Shown here: positions 53,860 through 64,000 of the stretch, in pieces | How positions within the stretch are numbered: position 1 is the stretch's first letter | Layout of the letters: the number at the start of each line of letters is the position of its first letter | NCBI GenBank assembly: GCA_001599815.1 | Contig: BCIA01000005.1 | Location: forward strand, 351,088-415,087 | Source of the DNA: Furcasterigmium furcatum | Taxonomy: Eukaryota > Ascomycota > Sordariomycetes > Glomerellales > Plectosphaerellaceae | Direction of reading: 5' to 3' | DNA length: 64,000 nucleotides | Notes under the pieces: model-generated | Seen by the model: only the letters and a program-made list of their open reading frames with translations | Database searches by the model: none | Told to the model about the DNA's origin: nothing | Position numbers and translations under genes: made by a program

Positions 53860-55992
53860 TTATTCAGTGCCCCATTCTTCACGCAAAAAAGTTCTGATCC
53901 ATGCGGTCGGCCATGAGTGATCTCGCTCTAGGTCGCTGAGGAGACGGGTGACGCCCTGTCTCTCGGCAGGGTCGGTCATCAGGGCGCCCCCTGAGTAGGT
54001 GTGAGCGGCGGCGCACGAGCGTGCCGATATTCAGGGAAGCCTACTTACAGATGAAGACTGTATGGCAGAGTGTGATCCTCGCAGGCACGGTCTGTGGCGA
54101 TGTCCAACACGATCCGCAGAGCTGGCGCGCATGCGCCATGATCTGAGCCTGCAAAAAACGATTAGACCTCGCGAGGTGACGGTATGATGGCGAGTCCAGA
54201 GGACTGTGAGCTTACATCAGTACTCTTGAAACCCGTGGATTGGATATTGCGAATGGCAAATCGTGGAACGGGTTTGTAGATGATCAGTAGCATGCATGCC
54301 AGGTGATAGAAGCCAAATGCCATCACTTGGCCAGCCTTGTCAGCCGGGGAACCGATAAAACAGGGATTTTTGCCAAGTCCAGCACTCACCATGCCAGTCT
54401 GCGGTGAACAGCAGTTCGGGAAACGGATTGTCTCCGTGTCCCGATTCGCCCTCCCAGATGGCATCGAAGCTGCGACATCGGGATCTTGCCCAGTTATCCA
54501 CCGTCTCTTTTAACTCTTCCCACTGTCCGAGTCTCGCAGTCAAATCTTGTGGCACGTTGTCAACTCCAACAGACGAGCCGAAGCAAAACTGTACTACGGT
54601 GGCGCAGATCCATGTCATCATGTTTGCCCACGCCGTCTCCGAAGTCAGGTCTCCGATGGGACTCGAGCTCGGTGGAGGACCAGATAGAAGCGTCAAGGAT
54701 AAGTCTACGCCGGGCGGCTGCTGATTAACGCATGCGTTGTAGAGACATTGACGGATGTACACCCAAAAAGCCGCCTCTCGCAATTTGGGTGCCGCCAAAT
54801 CCAGGGTCGAGCCCTGAGACGCACGAAGGAGGGCGCTGCACCCGGCAAGGTGCCTTTCTTGATCGCCCCCAGTTCGTACAGCTAGTGGGATAGAGGTTTA
54901 GCTACACTCCTGGGCCTGGCCCCATTAAGCGGCCAGCGAGACTGACGAAACGTACCAGATAACTGCTCGTAGACTCTGAGAATGACTATCGCGCAAAGCA
55001 GACTGTCATCTTGAGCAACAGTATCCAAGTCCAGCAGAACTATGAGCATGCGAATGCATTCTTCATGGGCAGCATCCGCCGTGGCGGTGTCGCCAACGTG
55101 TCTCGCGGCAAACGACACCACGGCCTGAAGCAGAATCGGAGACGATGGTACCAGAGCAGGGATCTTCAAGCTGAACTGCTGCGAAGCGTCGGTGCAATCT
55201 AGCCAGCGACCCAGGTGTCTGGCGTAATGATACACCAAGCGCGCATCACCAGGTGTGAGAAGGCCGGGTATGGAAACACGGGGACCTGTTGATTCGTTCT
55301 CTACCCATATCCCTGGGCTGGAACACATCGGAGAAACAGATTCCGGTCGAAGTAGCGAGCTGATAGACACGGTTGCTCCCTCTAGCGTTGCTGGGGACGC
55401 CTGAGGTTCGAGCCGATGTATTTGCGGGGAGATGGAACTGTAATCGTGACGGACGTCTCCGAGTGACAATGCCGAAGGCCCAGAGTAGGCCTGGGCCGAA
55501 TCGTTGAATGTGGGACTCGGCCAATGCGCCTGGCGGGTATTCGCGTCCTCGCGAGGATCATAAACCACATGGATGTCGCCGTTGCCACCAACACCAGGGT
55601 CATGGGCTCCGACTTGTTCCTTGAGCTTCGGCTGCTGTGTATTGTCCGGCAGTGCACTCGGCTGGCGACCATGCCGGCCATGTCCTGGGCCTCGGTAAGG
55701 ATGAATTTCGAGACGTGGACGGCTACTTTGGTTACAGCTGCGATTGGCCCTCAAACAGTTGCCACATTCGGGTTTCTGTTCGTCGCCTGTATCAAGGTCA
55801 GTTGAGCTCACCGACACGAGCGGCCGAAACGACGAGGAACACTCCCGTGCCGGCCGCTTCTGGTGCTTACTAATACGTACACTTCACGTGCCTCGCCCTG
55901 CACGTCAAGCTGTTACAGTGGATTAGTGTATTGTGTGTGCCGTCAGGTGGATGTACTTACCAGCCGGTTCTGGATCTCAATTTCGCTGGCAT
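53860..55992 (-). CDS. Zn2Cys6 transcription factor, seven exons
   Basis: Exons 55992-55961, 55909-55881, 55786-54956, 54881-54390, 54325-54216, 54148-54049 and 53990-53860 join in frame to give 574 residues. The zinc cluster is split over three exons (RSRTGC, LTCRARHVK, CDEQKPECGNCLRANRSC) and has all six cysteines. The tiny 29-nt second exon carries the second cysteine pair region. The C-terminal two thirds form the Fungal_trans-2-like helical region (ARHLGRWLDCTDASQQF, then RQCLYNACVNQQPP). It is divergent from the MFS gene at 56486, so it is the likely regulator of that transporter. Its stop codon lies only about 9 bp from that of the convergent DUF89 gene. Confidence 0.88.
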
Positions 55993-56485
55993 GGTGCCAA
56001 GAGACGGGCTTTCGACGCGAAGATCGGCAAGGTGAGTCTTCCACATCGCGAATCGAGTCGTGACGAGGGGTCGGCTATTCTCTTAAAGCTTGAAAATCCG
56101 AGTCGCCACTCCCGCTGGTAATACTCCGGGTCAGAACGTTGGGCTCCTTCGGATAAAAAGGCCCGGGCACCGCGACTGATGGATTGACTTTTTAGGTTTC
56201 CCCCTTACCCAAAATGGTGATTCGTGACGACGGGAATAGCCAGAGCTCTGGGTGAGGGTGAGGGGGCGCCGCCGGGGACAATCTCGGAGAGGACGACCCC
56301 ATCCGGGGCCCCAGACGACTTCGCCTCCCCAGAATCTACATCACGACCACCCGAGCTTGCGTGATTATAAAAGCAGGGGGGGAATCTCAAACCAACAGCA
56401 ACTGGTTGACCTGCAGAAGACAACGCGTTCTCACTCTTCTCCTATCCTCCTGATCTGCCCTGATCTGCCGTCGCCATCCAGCAAA
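55993..56485. promoter_or_regulatory. Divergent promoter region between the regulator and the MFS transporter
   Basis: The 493-bp spacer between the two ATGs contains several CGG and CCG triplets, including paired copies around 56265-56310, which are plausible Zn2Cys6 half-sites. No gene is seen. Confidence 0.45.
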
Positions 56486-58151
56486 ATGCTGCAAACCAAC
56501 CAAGGAAAGTACTGGCGGAAGCTTTCCGGGCCGAAGCTCACCAAACTCATCATTGCCGTCTCGGCCATGGCCATTGCCTACGAGGGCATGAGCCAGGGCG
56601 TGATGGGAGCCGTCAATGTTGCGCCCGAGTATACCGTGAGTGACTACTGGCCTTCCCGTCACCGGTTCCTAAATTAACAATGCATGGCTCTAGCGACGCA
56701 TGGGCTTCGCAGACGAAACAGGCAAAGTCACAAACCCATCTCTGCAAGGAGGCATCGTTGCCGTGTACTACGCTGGGGCGCTCTTCGGTGCATTCTGGGC
56801 CGGCGCGTTGTCCGACAGATACGGCCGCATCAAAGGACTCTGGGCGGCGGTCTTCTGGTGCACTATCGGTGTCATACTCCAAGCGTCTGCCGTCAACCTG
56901 ACTCACATGATGGTCGCTCGCGTTTGCGCAGGCATCGGCGTTTCCTTCATCATCGTCATTGCGCCTGCCTGGACCGCAGAACTTTCGCCCGCAGGCGAAC
57001 GTGGCAAGATGATTGCCCTGACGTTTTTGGCAAACTTCTCAGGCATCTCTCTGAGCGCATGGATTGGGTTCGGCACCTCCTTCACCGAGTACGCCGGGGG
57101 CGCCTTTCGGTGGAGGTTTTGCTTCGCGACACAGTCCATCCCTCTGCTTTTCCTATTGGTGGGCACCATTCTGATCCCAGAGTCGCCCCGTTGGCTCGTC
57201 AAAGTAGGCCGCAAAGAAGAGGCTTTCGATATCATTTGCAAGCTGCGCGGCAACGATGACCCCAACGACCCGACCGCCCAACGAGAATACAGAGAGATCG
57301 TCACTGTCGTCGAGATCGAGAGGGAGGCTGCTACGAGCACTAATTATGTCAAGATGTTCTTCGGCATCGGCTCTGGAGACGTCCACATCGGGCGCCGCAT
57401 CCAGCTGGCTTTCTGGCTACAGGTCCTCATGCAGTACGGCACGGGGATAGCGGCCGTTGTGATTTACTCTGGCACCATCTTCCGCACTGCCGGGTTCGAC
57501 GACCAAAAGTCCAACTGGCTGTCGGCACTCCTCATGATGGTGGGGATCCTGGGTACAGCCATCGCCGCCTTCACGATCGATCGGGTCGGGAGAAGGCGGA
57601 CCCTCTACTGGGGAGCCGTCTCACTGAGCATCATCCTCTTTACCATTGGTGGCTTGAACCGTGCCGCCAGCGATCATCCCGAACAACAGGAGCGATACGG
57701 CACCGCGGCTGCAGCGATGGTGTTCCTCTACGTCCTGATCTTCAGCTCGTCGTGGCTCATGATCCCTTTTGTCTATCCCACTGAAATCTTCCCGACCTGG
57801 CTGCGTGCCAAGGGCAACGCGTTCGGCGTGGCTGGCTGGGCGGTGGGCTTCGGGGGCGGCTCTCTTCTTGTTCCCATCATGTTCGATGGCATTGATGAGA
57901 AGACATTCTACGTCTTCGGCGCTGCTATGTTCCTTTACATTCCCATCGTCTACTGCTTCCTCCCCGAAACCGCCGGAAGGACACTTGAGGCCATGGATTT
58001 CTTGTTTGCGAGCAAGAGTTGGTTTACCTGGGAGGAAGAAAAGGTGTATCGCCAGAAGATGGCAGAGCTGGAGAGTCGCCTAGGAGAACGGAAGTCCGAC
58101 GACGCTGCCGAGGCGTCCGAAACAAGTGAAGACAAAGTCGAAAAAGTATGA
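56486..58151 (+). CDS. MFS sugar transporter
   Basis: Exons 56486-56635 and 56694-58151 join in frame (58-nt intron) to give 535 residues. The sugar-porter signatures are present: AYEGMSQGVMG in TM1, SDRYGRIKGL, RVCAGIGVSF, PESPRWLVKVGRKEEA and FLPETAGRTLEAMD near the end. A charged C-terminal tail of about 50 residues follows. The pattern is that of fungal sugar/quinate-type MFS importers. It is divergent from a Zn2Cys6 regulator and clusters with the anhydrosugar kinase and DUF89 genes, so a sugar or anhydrosugar substrate is plausible. Confidence 0.9.
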
Positions 58152-59463
58152 GGCAGTCTCTTGGCATTTCTGTAGTCCAGAGCCCGAGAAGACGAGGTTG
58201 GTGTTTATTTCATGATCTTGAGTACTCAGTAGTAATAATATGTGGTTGGTAACACATTCTGGCACATCTAATTGTTCGCGCACTCCAAGAATGTGCCTCC
58301 ATGTAATTCTTGGCTGAGGCAGGCGAGTTTGAGACGGATACAAGGGCTTTCGCAGACAGGTTGTCTGGTATTGGGCGCCATCATGAACAGTTCGATGCCG
58401 TGACAGAGGCAGGAGTCTTGATACCACCCCTTCGGGGGCTGCGCTGTAGAAACCAAAGACGTCCTTTATTTGGACTCCCCAGCCTATGCGCCGCCTCTCC
58501 AGCTTCCACTCTCGCTGTCCACGGCATTTGGGGCAGTTGGCATTAACGGTCCTGGAAAACCATCCACCCGCCTGAAGATGAGCCCGTCCCGTCTCCGGGC
58601 GCAGTCGCTCCCCGAAGAAGACAAAATCTCGTTAGTCATGGTGTCCATCAACGGAGCCCTGGCCGGAAGCGTGTATGCTTGGCGCAGGGACAATGACGGT
58701 CGACAGGTCATCTGGGTCACGCGGTTAGTCGTCCACTACAGTTCGCCCGTCCGGCCGCCTGCAGGGCTTCACAATCACGGACGTAAAACCCGCAGTCCAG
58801 TCTGTCCAGAACACAATACCCCGGTCCTCGCACGGGCCCATTAGCTACACCTTCTCCAGCGCCACTACTGCCTATTCGTCCTTGCATGGTTCCTAGCCAT
58901 GTCTGCCCAAAGAAGGCCCGGTGATCTAACTCATTGTGGGCTGGTAAATATGCAACGAAATTGGCAAATTCAATGTGGCCCGCTATACAAGCATCGATAT
59001 GACGCCGCCTGCAGATGTCCATCCGCCCCTTTAGAGCCACATATAACCCATCACATAGCGTGCTGCCAGGATTCCGTTGATACTAATGCATTGTGATTTC
59101 GCCGCCCTTGATAGACCGCAGCTGGGTTGTGCCTGATCAACGCCAACGACTTCAGCATTGAGCTCGGAACATGCGGAAAAGCTTCTCTTTAGCAAGTCAA
59201 TTTATCCAGGGACGACGACGGGCACCACCATTCTTGGTGCCTGGGCCCATGCAAGGGCGCGGCGTAGCACAATGGGCCCGTACACACGAGGGCCTCATTT
59301 GAGCCGGAGCTGCCTTGCCTCCGCGAACAAATATTGAGGCGTAGTTCCGCGCCGTAGGTGGGAACGGCTATATAAGTCGGTCCACATGGCCCTTGGCAGA
59401 CTGGAGGTTCTTCATCCTCCATCTACCCCTCGTCCCGTCCCACCTCTGTAGGTGTTGCCCAAG
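58152..59463. other. Intergenic region with a possible GNAT relic
   Basis: About 1.3 kb carry no intact gene. The possible acetyltransferase remnant at 58460-58745 is listed separately, and the promoter of the secreted protein gene lies at the right end. Confidence 0.4.
58460..58745 (+). pseudogene. GNAT acetyltransferase fragment
   Basis: The plus-strand frame contains LRAQSLPEEDK, then NGALAGSVYAW, then VIWVTRLVVH. This is the beta4-containing core pattern of fungal GNAT proteins (NG-x-LAG ... V-W-V-T-x-LVVH). The acetyl-CoA P-loop (Q/R-x-x-G-x-G/A) that should follow is absent, and the frame degenerates. It is a truncated relic. Confidence 0.4.
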
Positions 59464-60304
59464 ATGCACTTCCCTGCCCTGTTGCTCGCACTTCTGGCCG
59501 GTGCACCGGCTGTCGTGCTCACCATGCCCACCGACACTATGGAGGATGACCCGGGGTATATCGAGGCTATCGTCTATAAGCGCGATGACGTTCTCACCCC
59601 GGGCGACCTGGAGCTTGCTAAGCGTCATGGCGTCGACGTGACACAGAGTAAGTAGTGACCGTGTTCATCAATATCCACGTTGGGCGAAACTGACCATGCA
59701 TCCAGTGTTCAGGCACTCTCTCTACAGACGTAGTGATGGCGACGACATCACCATCTGGGTTCACAACTCGTACGAGGAGTACGAGGACAATGAGGACGAC
59801 GCAGCTGCCAACAAGACATTGAACGCGCGCCAGCTGCCCCTTACCGCTGAGGGCTACCGGGGCGACCTGCACCAAGATCAGTGCGGGCACAGCCCCATGT
59901 GGGGGATGACGCGCTCGTCGTCCCCGTGGACCGGGGGCGTCCAGACGATGAGGAACTGGGGAGCCAGCCGGAAAGGAGGCTTCCAGGAAGCCGGTGCCCC
60001 CCGGCCTGACCCAGGGATATCCACGATCACCTCACTCGTCTATGCTGGCTCCAACTCGGGCGCCAATGCCCACTTCTACGTGCGCCAGGTCTTGGACCAC
60101 AGGTTCAGGACTATGCGTATTGGCACGCAGGACATCTCGGATCTCTGCCGCGACAGCCTGGACCGGTATCAGCGTTATGAGAATCGCGGTTGGAGGGTCG
60201 AGGCCCGGGGTACCATGCCCTGCGCAACGGGCGCGAGCATTGGGACCCGGTCGGTCGACGTCGAGTGGCATATCGGGCCCTGGAGACAGGCCTTCCGGTC
60301 TTAA
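59464..60304 (+). CDS. Secreted orphan protein
   Basis: Exons 59464-59647 and 59706-60304 join in frame (58-nt intron) to give 260 residues. The N-terminus is a typical signal peptide (FPALLLALLAGAPAVVL). A dibasic KR at about residue 39 and another at about residue 54 could be processing sites. The mature part has an acidic stretch (YEEYEDNEDDAA), then a region with only three cysteines. It has no family that I recognise. Size, secretion signal and lack of homology resemble candidate effectors or secreted hydrolase-like orphans, but nothing shows a function. Confidence 0.75.
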
Positions 60305-60449
60305 TGGAGGCCAAGGCCAGAGCAGTGAGGGTTGTGCTAGTGAGTTCTTTGGGAGCAAGGGCAGGCGGCGTGGTGAATGAGTCGGCGTTGAATTGTCAAG
60401 GACCTACGAGGACCGTGTCTTTACAATAGAGTAGTATTTGCACATCTTC

Positions 60450-62510
60450 CTAGTACGCCTCTCTTCCAGTCTTAACAGTCTTAAGAATTCCCTCCTCGGC
60501 CATCTTCTCAATCATGTTGTAAAGCATGAAATCGCAGCCGCGTTTCACGATGAGGTTGATGGTGACCGGGTACTGCTCAGGGAAGAAGGTGATGGGAGAC
60601 TGATATGTGACCTGGCCGAGCGGGATGGTGAAGTCGGCGCAGGCAAACCTCGGGCAGATGTTGGCGCAGGTGATGGCGGCGTGGGGCGGAGTCACGGCCA
60701 GGAAACTGGCGTTGGTGCCGGTGTTGAGGTTCTGCTCGCGGAAGCTGGGCAGGCCGCCAGTTCCGATGTCGCAGATGTACATGGACTCAGAGCATGACTC
60801 GGGCGTCTCGTAGAGCATCTCGCTCTCGAACCAGCTGACAGTCCTGTTCTTCATGACCAAGCCGGCATCATACTCGGTCTGGTTGAGTTCAGCATCAGTC
60901 ATGCGCACCATGGAGCGCCACGCCGGGTCGACCGGTGGGAAACGGCCGCCGGTCAGCGCGGCATAGGCCGCCTTGAGGGGCCGGACTACGGAGCTGTACT
61001 GGTCAAACCTGTTGCCGCGGCTGGTCATGTACCTCCAGTTTGTGGTGGTGGCCGGTTTCTCGGGGAAGATGTCTGCCTGGAGTACGGTCGAGGTCAGGTT
61101 CATCGGCTCGACCGTCATGCCGAAGAGGGAGGTCATCTTGTCCAGGAAGTCCTGGAGAATTGTCTCCGCGGCGGGGTTGGCCAGCGGAAGATAATCCGTC
61201 AAGTAGCGAACGCGCTTGGGGTATTTCTCGTTGTCGGGCACCTGTAAGGACGACAGGCCCGTGATAGAAGAGTCTTGGTGCAGCTCAGGGGCATACCATG
61301 CCTTCGAGAACTTAACCCATTGGAGGGGATCACGACCGAAAACTCCAGCCGTATCTTGAGTCCATGTCAGGGGCACTGCCCTCTCGAGGCTGATCATTCC
61401 CTGGCTGGGGCGATTGCCGTAGGTGCCAGAGACTGCGGCAGGGCGGCGCATCGACGAGCCAGTGTCGCTGCCGATGGCGTTGTCGAGCCAGTCGTATGCG
61501 GCAACTGAACAACCGCCACCGGAGGAAGACGCGGAACAGGTCAAAAAGCCGTCGCCGCGGGGGTTAAAGGGGTAATGCTCATCGACCCAGTCCCAGGGGT
61601 TGGCACCAGATGCAAACTGGGCGAGCTTGTACTTTCCGACGAGTGCGGCGCCCAAGTCCACCAGCCGCTGGATGGCAGGGGCGGTCTCGTTGGCGATGGG
61701 TGTGACCTTGATCCATGCCTGACTGCCAGCCGAGGTCTGCATGCCCTTCATGTCGAAGAGATCCTTGATGGAAACCCGAACGCCAGCGAGCGGGCGGGAA
61801 TCAGCCCACCAATGGATGCGGCTGGGCACTGGTATCATTGGGTTCCACCATGTAGAATCCATGACTTCCAAAGCAGTGAACGAGTCCTCTCCATCGCCGC
61901 TCGGATAGGCGCCAGTGATGAAGTTGCGGTACTCATCACGGTAGAGACGGTATGTCGAGAGGAGACTCAGCGCACCGTCAACTGCCGTGGCGGTGTAAGG
62001 GCCGGAGGGGAGGTCTTCAGCAGAGACGCCCGCGACCATGAAAGCTCTCGCCGTGCTGGCTTGCTTGCAACCAAACACATTCGAATCCAAGTATAGATTG
62101 TCGAGCTCGAGGCTGTGGAGGTACTCCACCGCAGAGGCGTCAAAAGTGGCAGACTCACTGGCGGAGAGGTAGAGGGATGCCAAGAAATCCTTGCTGAAGA
62201 CATCATCGCCAGCCACATAGCTTTCAATTGTCGACTCGAGGTACTCTCCTGTTACCCTGGTCGTGTTGGCAACGATGACAGTGATGGGAGTGAAGCCGGC
62301 AGCCTCCTCAATAGCGGAACCGTTGAGGGTAGCCTTGGGGTGCTCGACATTCGCAAAGTAGCTGATGTCGCCAAGAGAGTAGACGAGACCTCCAGTTTTC
62401 GTGTCCTGGATCTTAACTGCAACGTTACGAGGCGTCGGCGCAGCATTGGCGCCGAAGGTGAAGAGGGCAATCGTCTTGACGACTAATCCCGTGATGGAGA
62501 GCTTTGCCAT
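60450..62510 (-). CDS. Secreted amidase-signature family protein
   Basis: This is a single exon of 686 residues with an N-terminal signal peptide (hydrophobic VVKTIALFTFGANA). The amidase-signature core starts at about residue 245. It has the catalytic lysine in VSIKDLFD, a serine in the glycine/serine-rich CSASSSGGGCSVAA stretch and the nucleophile region GSDTGSSMRRPAA. The family spacing Lys - cis-Ser - Ser is therefore present. The 240-residue N-terminal extension before the core is longer than in bacterial amidases and is seen in fungal secreted members. Substrate unknown: an amide or similar C-N bond. Confidence 0.88.
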   Translation of the reverse strand: MAKLSITGLVVKTIALFTFGANAAPTPRNVAVKIQDTKTGGLVYSLGDISYFANVEHPKATLNGSAIEEAAGFTPITVIVANTTRVTGEYLESTIESYVAGDDVFSKDFLASLYLSASESATFDASAVEYLHSLELDNLYLDSNVFGCKQASTARAFMVAGVSAEDLPSGPYTATAVDGALSLLSTYRLYRDEYRNFITGAYPSGDGEDSFTALEVMDSTWWNPMIPVPSRIHWWADSRPLAGVRVSIKDLFDMKGMQTSAGSQAWIKVTPIANETAPAIQRLVDLGAALVGKYKLAQFASGANPWDWVDEHYPFNPRGDGFLTCSASSSGGGCSVAAYDWLDNAIGSDTGSSMRRPAAVSGTYGNRPSQGMISLERAVPLTWTQDTAGVFGRDPLQWVKFSKAWYAPELHQDSSITGLSSLQVPDNEKYPKRVRYLTDYLPLANPAAETILQDFLDKMTSLFGMTVEPMNLTSTVLQADIFPEKPATTTNWRYMTSRGNRFDQYSSVVRPLKAAYAALTGGRFPPVDPAWRSMVRMTDAELNQTEYDAGLVMKNRTVSWFESEMLYETPESCSESMYICDIGTGGLPSFREQNLNTGTNASFLAVTPPHAAITCANICPRFACADFTIPLGQVTYQSPITFFPEQYPVTINLIVKRGCDFMLYNMIEKMAEEGILKTVKTGREAY

Positions 62511-63593
62511 GGTTGAGCACTGGGATCGAGAGTCTTAGGACTTCGCGGAGATGAGACGAAGCGCTGAGCTAGAGCGTGACGAGCTTCACAGACCATTTCA
62601 TCATAGGGAACACTCTCTGCCTTTATACCAATTCTAATCTTGGTACCTAATCCTACGCGTTGCTGCTCAGCCCCAAGCAGATGCATAGAGGGTTCCCGTT
62701 GATATCGGCTCCAAAGTGCCGGTGAGCGATAAGGGAGAGTCCACAATCCGATCCACTCTACGTTGGCTGACGTGGGGATTCCGTGGAAAGATGAACGGTT
62801 CCATGCCAAGGCCAAAGCTCTGGGGTCAAACATCGGGCGAGGATCCTAGAAACCCGAGATAACGAATCGGTCGACTACCTAGATTTCCGGAGGCCATCTC
62901 CATCAATGGATCCATAGCTTCTTAAGCGAACCAGACTCGTGGGCATAACCCCGCGCCTGGGTTCTCCAGAACGAGAGTTTTGGCCAATGGTGGACTACCC
63001 GAAAGAACAGGGGTAATACCACTCATGATAACGATCCGAATTCACCTGCCCAGATGAGCTGGGGTTGAACGGGTAGATATCATCTTCCGATAAATAGTAA
63101 TTCGTCGCTGTCAGTATTTCTTTGCTTTCATCTATCGTTTTCAGCTTCAGCCATAAGAGAGGGATGTGTTACGCCCCATTCACGGAGTGCAACTCCAGCC
63201 CGACGACCCCCATTGACCCCGCTGATAACTGATCCATGCAGGAACAGGAAATGGGAACTCATGAGAAACGCATGAGCACACCCGCACTTCGGTAATAGCC
63301 GGAGATAATGCGGCTTGATTGGGGTCTGATTTGGATTTACCAAGTGAACGTCTTGAGAAAACGTGATAGCCACGTGGGATTAGTCATGCTCCGGGATCAT
63401 CGGCTATTTCGATAAAACGAGAGTAAATTGAATCACTGTTGGAGAAGTGTAAAGGAATGAAAGAGACCTCAGCCTCGGGCTGATAACCCTGATGTCTACC
63501 GACATACTGCCAGATCGCCACCATCAGCATAATTCAGAGTATCATGCTATCGGCCTTCTCAAAAACCAGTGAACAGCGGCCAGGGACCGGGAG
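62511..63593. other. Intergenic region
   Basis: It contains the upstream region of the amidase gene and the 3' flank of the dehydrogenase. No gene is seen. Confidence 0.45.
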
Positions 63594-64000
63594 TCAAACC
63601 CACCCCTTCTCCGCCATCTCTTTCTTGGACCACTCCTCGAGCTCTGCAGCGAGCTTCATATCCTTGGACTTTGACGCCTCAAACGTCCCAGGTTGCTTTG
63701 CAATCCTCTCAAAATAGCCCCCGCTCTGCTCCTTCTTCATCTCCGGGCTCGCCACGCAAAAGACACTGGTCCATGCCCCTTTATCCGCGGGCCACCTCCC
63801 TCCCATCAACTCAATCACATGCGTCGAAGCCCTCATCAGCCATGGCATTTCCGTGGATTTCTTGTCCAAGCCCGTCTGCACAATCCCCGGATGGATGGCT
63901 GAGGTCCAGATCTCTCCATCTTGGGACCTGACGCGCCCCGATGACTGGGGGCCATACTCTTTGTGCAACGTCCTGGCGTGCAGGGTGTTTGCGAGCTTGG
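63594..64000 (-). CDS. Short-chain dehydrogenase/reductase, 3' part (5' end outside the window)
   Basis: The minus-strand frame enters from the right edge with KLANTLHARTL, the segment just after the catalytic Tyr-x-x-x-Lys of SDR enzymes. It continues with the substrate-loop motif SAIHPGIVQTGL (the usual HPG-x-x-x-T element) and a C-terminal helix. It ends at a TAA or TGA equivalent near 63594. The pattern fits the retinol dehydrogenase/WW-domain oxidoreductase-like SDR group common in fungi. The Rossmann nucleotide-binding half is beyond base 64000. Confidence 0.85.
   Translation of the reverse strand, partial: KLANTLHARTLHKEYGPQSSGRVRSQDGEIWTSAIHPGIVQTGLDKKSTEMPWLMRASTHVIELMGGRWPADKGAWTSVFCVASPEMKKEQSGGYFERIAKQPGTFEASKSKDMKLAAELEEWSKKEMAEKGWV

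Noticed and set aside
1..64000. CRISPR arrays, bacterial operons, riboswitches
   Set aside because: Spliceosomal introns, fungal gene families and RIP show a fungal nuclear genome; the tandem repeats seen are protein-coding or a minisatellite without unique spacers.

Overview
The window looks like a filamentous ascomycete chromosome, probably Sordariomycete-like. Introns are short (46-94 nt) with GT-AG borders and CTRAC-type branch points. The gene families are typical of such fungi: Zn2Cys6 regulators, NACHT/NB-ARC STAND proteins, DUF1996 secreted proteins and MFS sugar transporters. One 2.4-kb island carries the look of repeat-induced point mutation (RIP). No virus, CRISPR array, rRNA or tRNA gene was seen.

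Left part (1-25 kb) is an accessory-looking block of immune-type NLR genes and their debris. It holds broken ankyrin, NB-ARC, NACHT and HeLo pieces at 1-3.1 kb. A PNP_UDP-NACHT-ankyrin NLR follows (4058-8080, two apparent frameshifts), then an intact 1502-residue NACHT-WD40 NLR (9542-14150, minus). A frameshifted patatin-like phospholipase lies next to it (14478-15310). Dead copies of a DUF3435/FluG-type gene sit in inverted orientation about 10 kb apart, around the NACHT-WD40 and patatin genes. An intact SAM methyltransferase lies inside one of these copies. An APH-family kinase-like gene and a spliced DUF3435-like tyrosine-recombinase-type gene (22849-24031) follow. NLRs, patatin-like phospholipases and DUF3435 recombinases are the usual company of Starship giant transposons, so this block is a candidate degraded Starship or Starship graveyard; no element ends were proven.

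Middle part: a 539-residue unknown protein and a chromodomain protein lie on the minus strand at 25-28.2 kb. A gene-free stretch and then the RIP-like repeat island (29.9-32.3 kb, with a minisatellite and direct repeats) come next.

Right part (32.5-64 kb) is ordinary, mostly intact fungal sequence with two likely catabolic clusters. Cluster 1 has a GH3 beta-glucosidase with PA14 domain, a Zn2Cys6 regulator and a divergent sugar transporter, flanked by two DUF1996 secreted proteins. Cluster 2 has an AnmK/levoglucosan-kinase-type anhydrosugar kinase, a DUF89/ARMT1-type phosphatase, a Zn2Cys6 regulator and an MFS transporter in two divergent pairs; it reads as a possible 1,6-anhydrosugar utilisation cluster. 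The window ends with a secreted orphan protein, a secreted amidase and the 3' part of a short-chain dehydrogenase. Exon borders were assigned by eye and checked for frame; positions may be off by a base or two.
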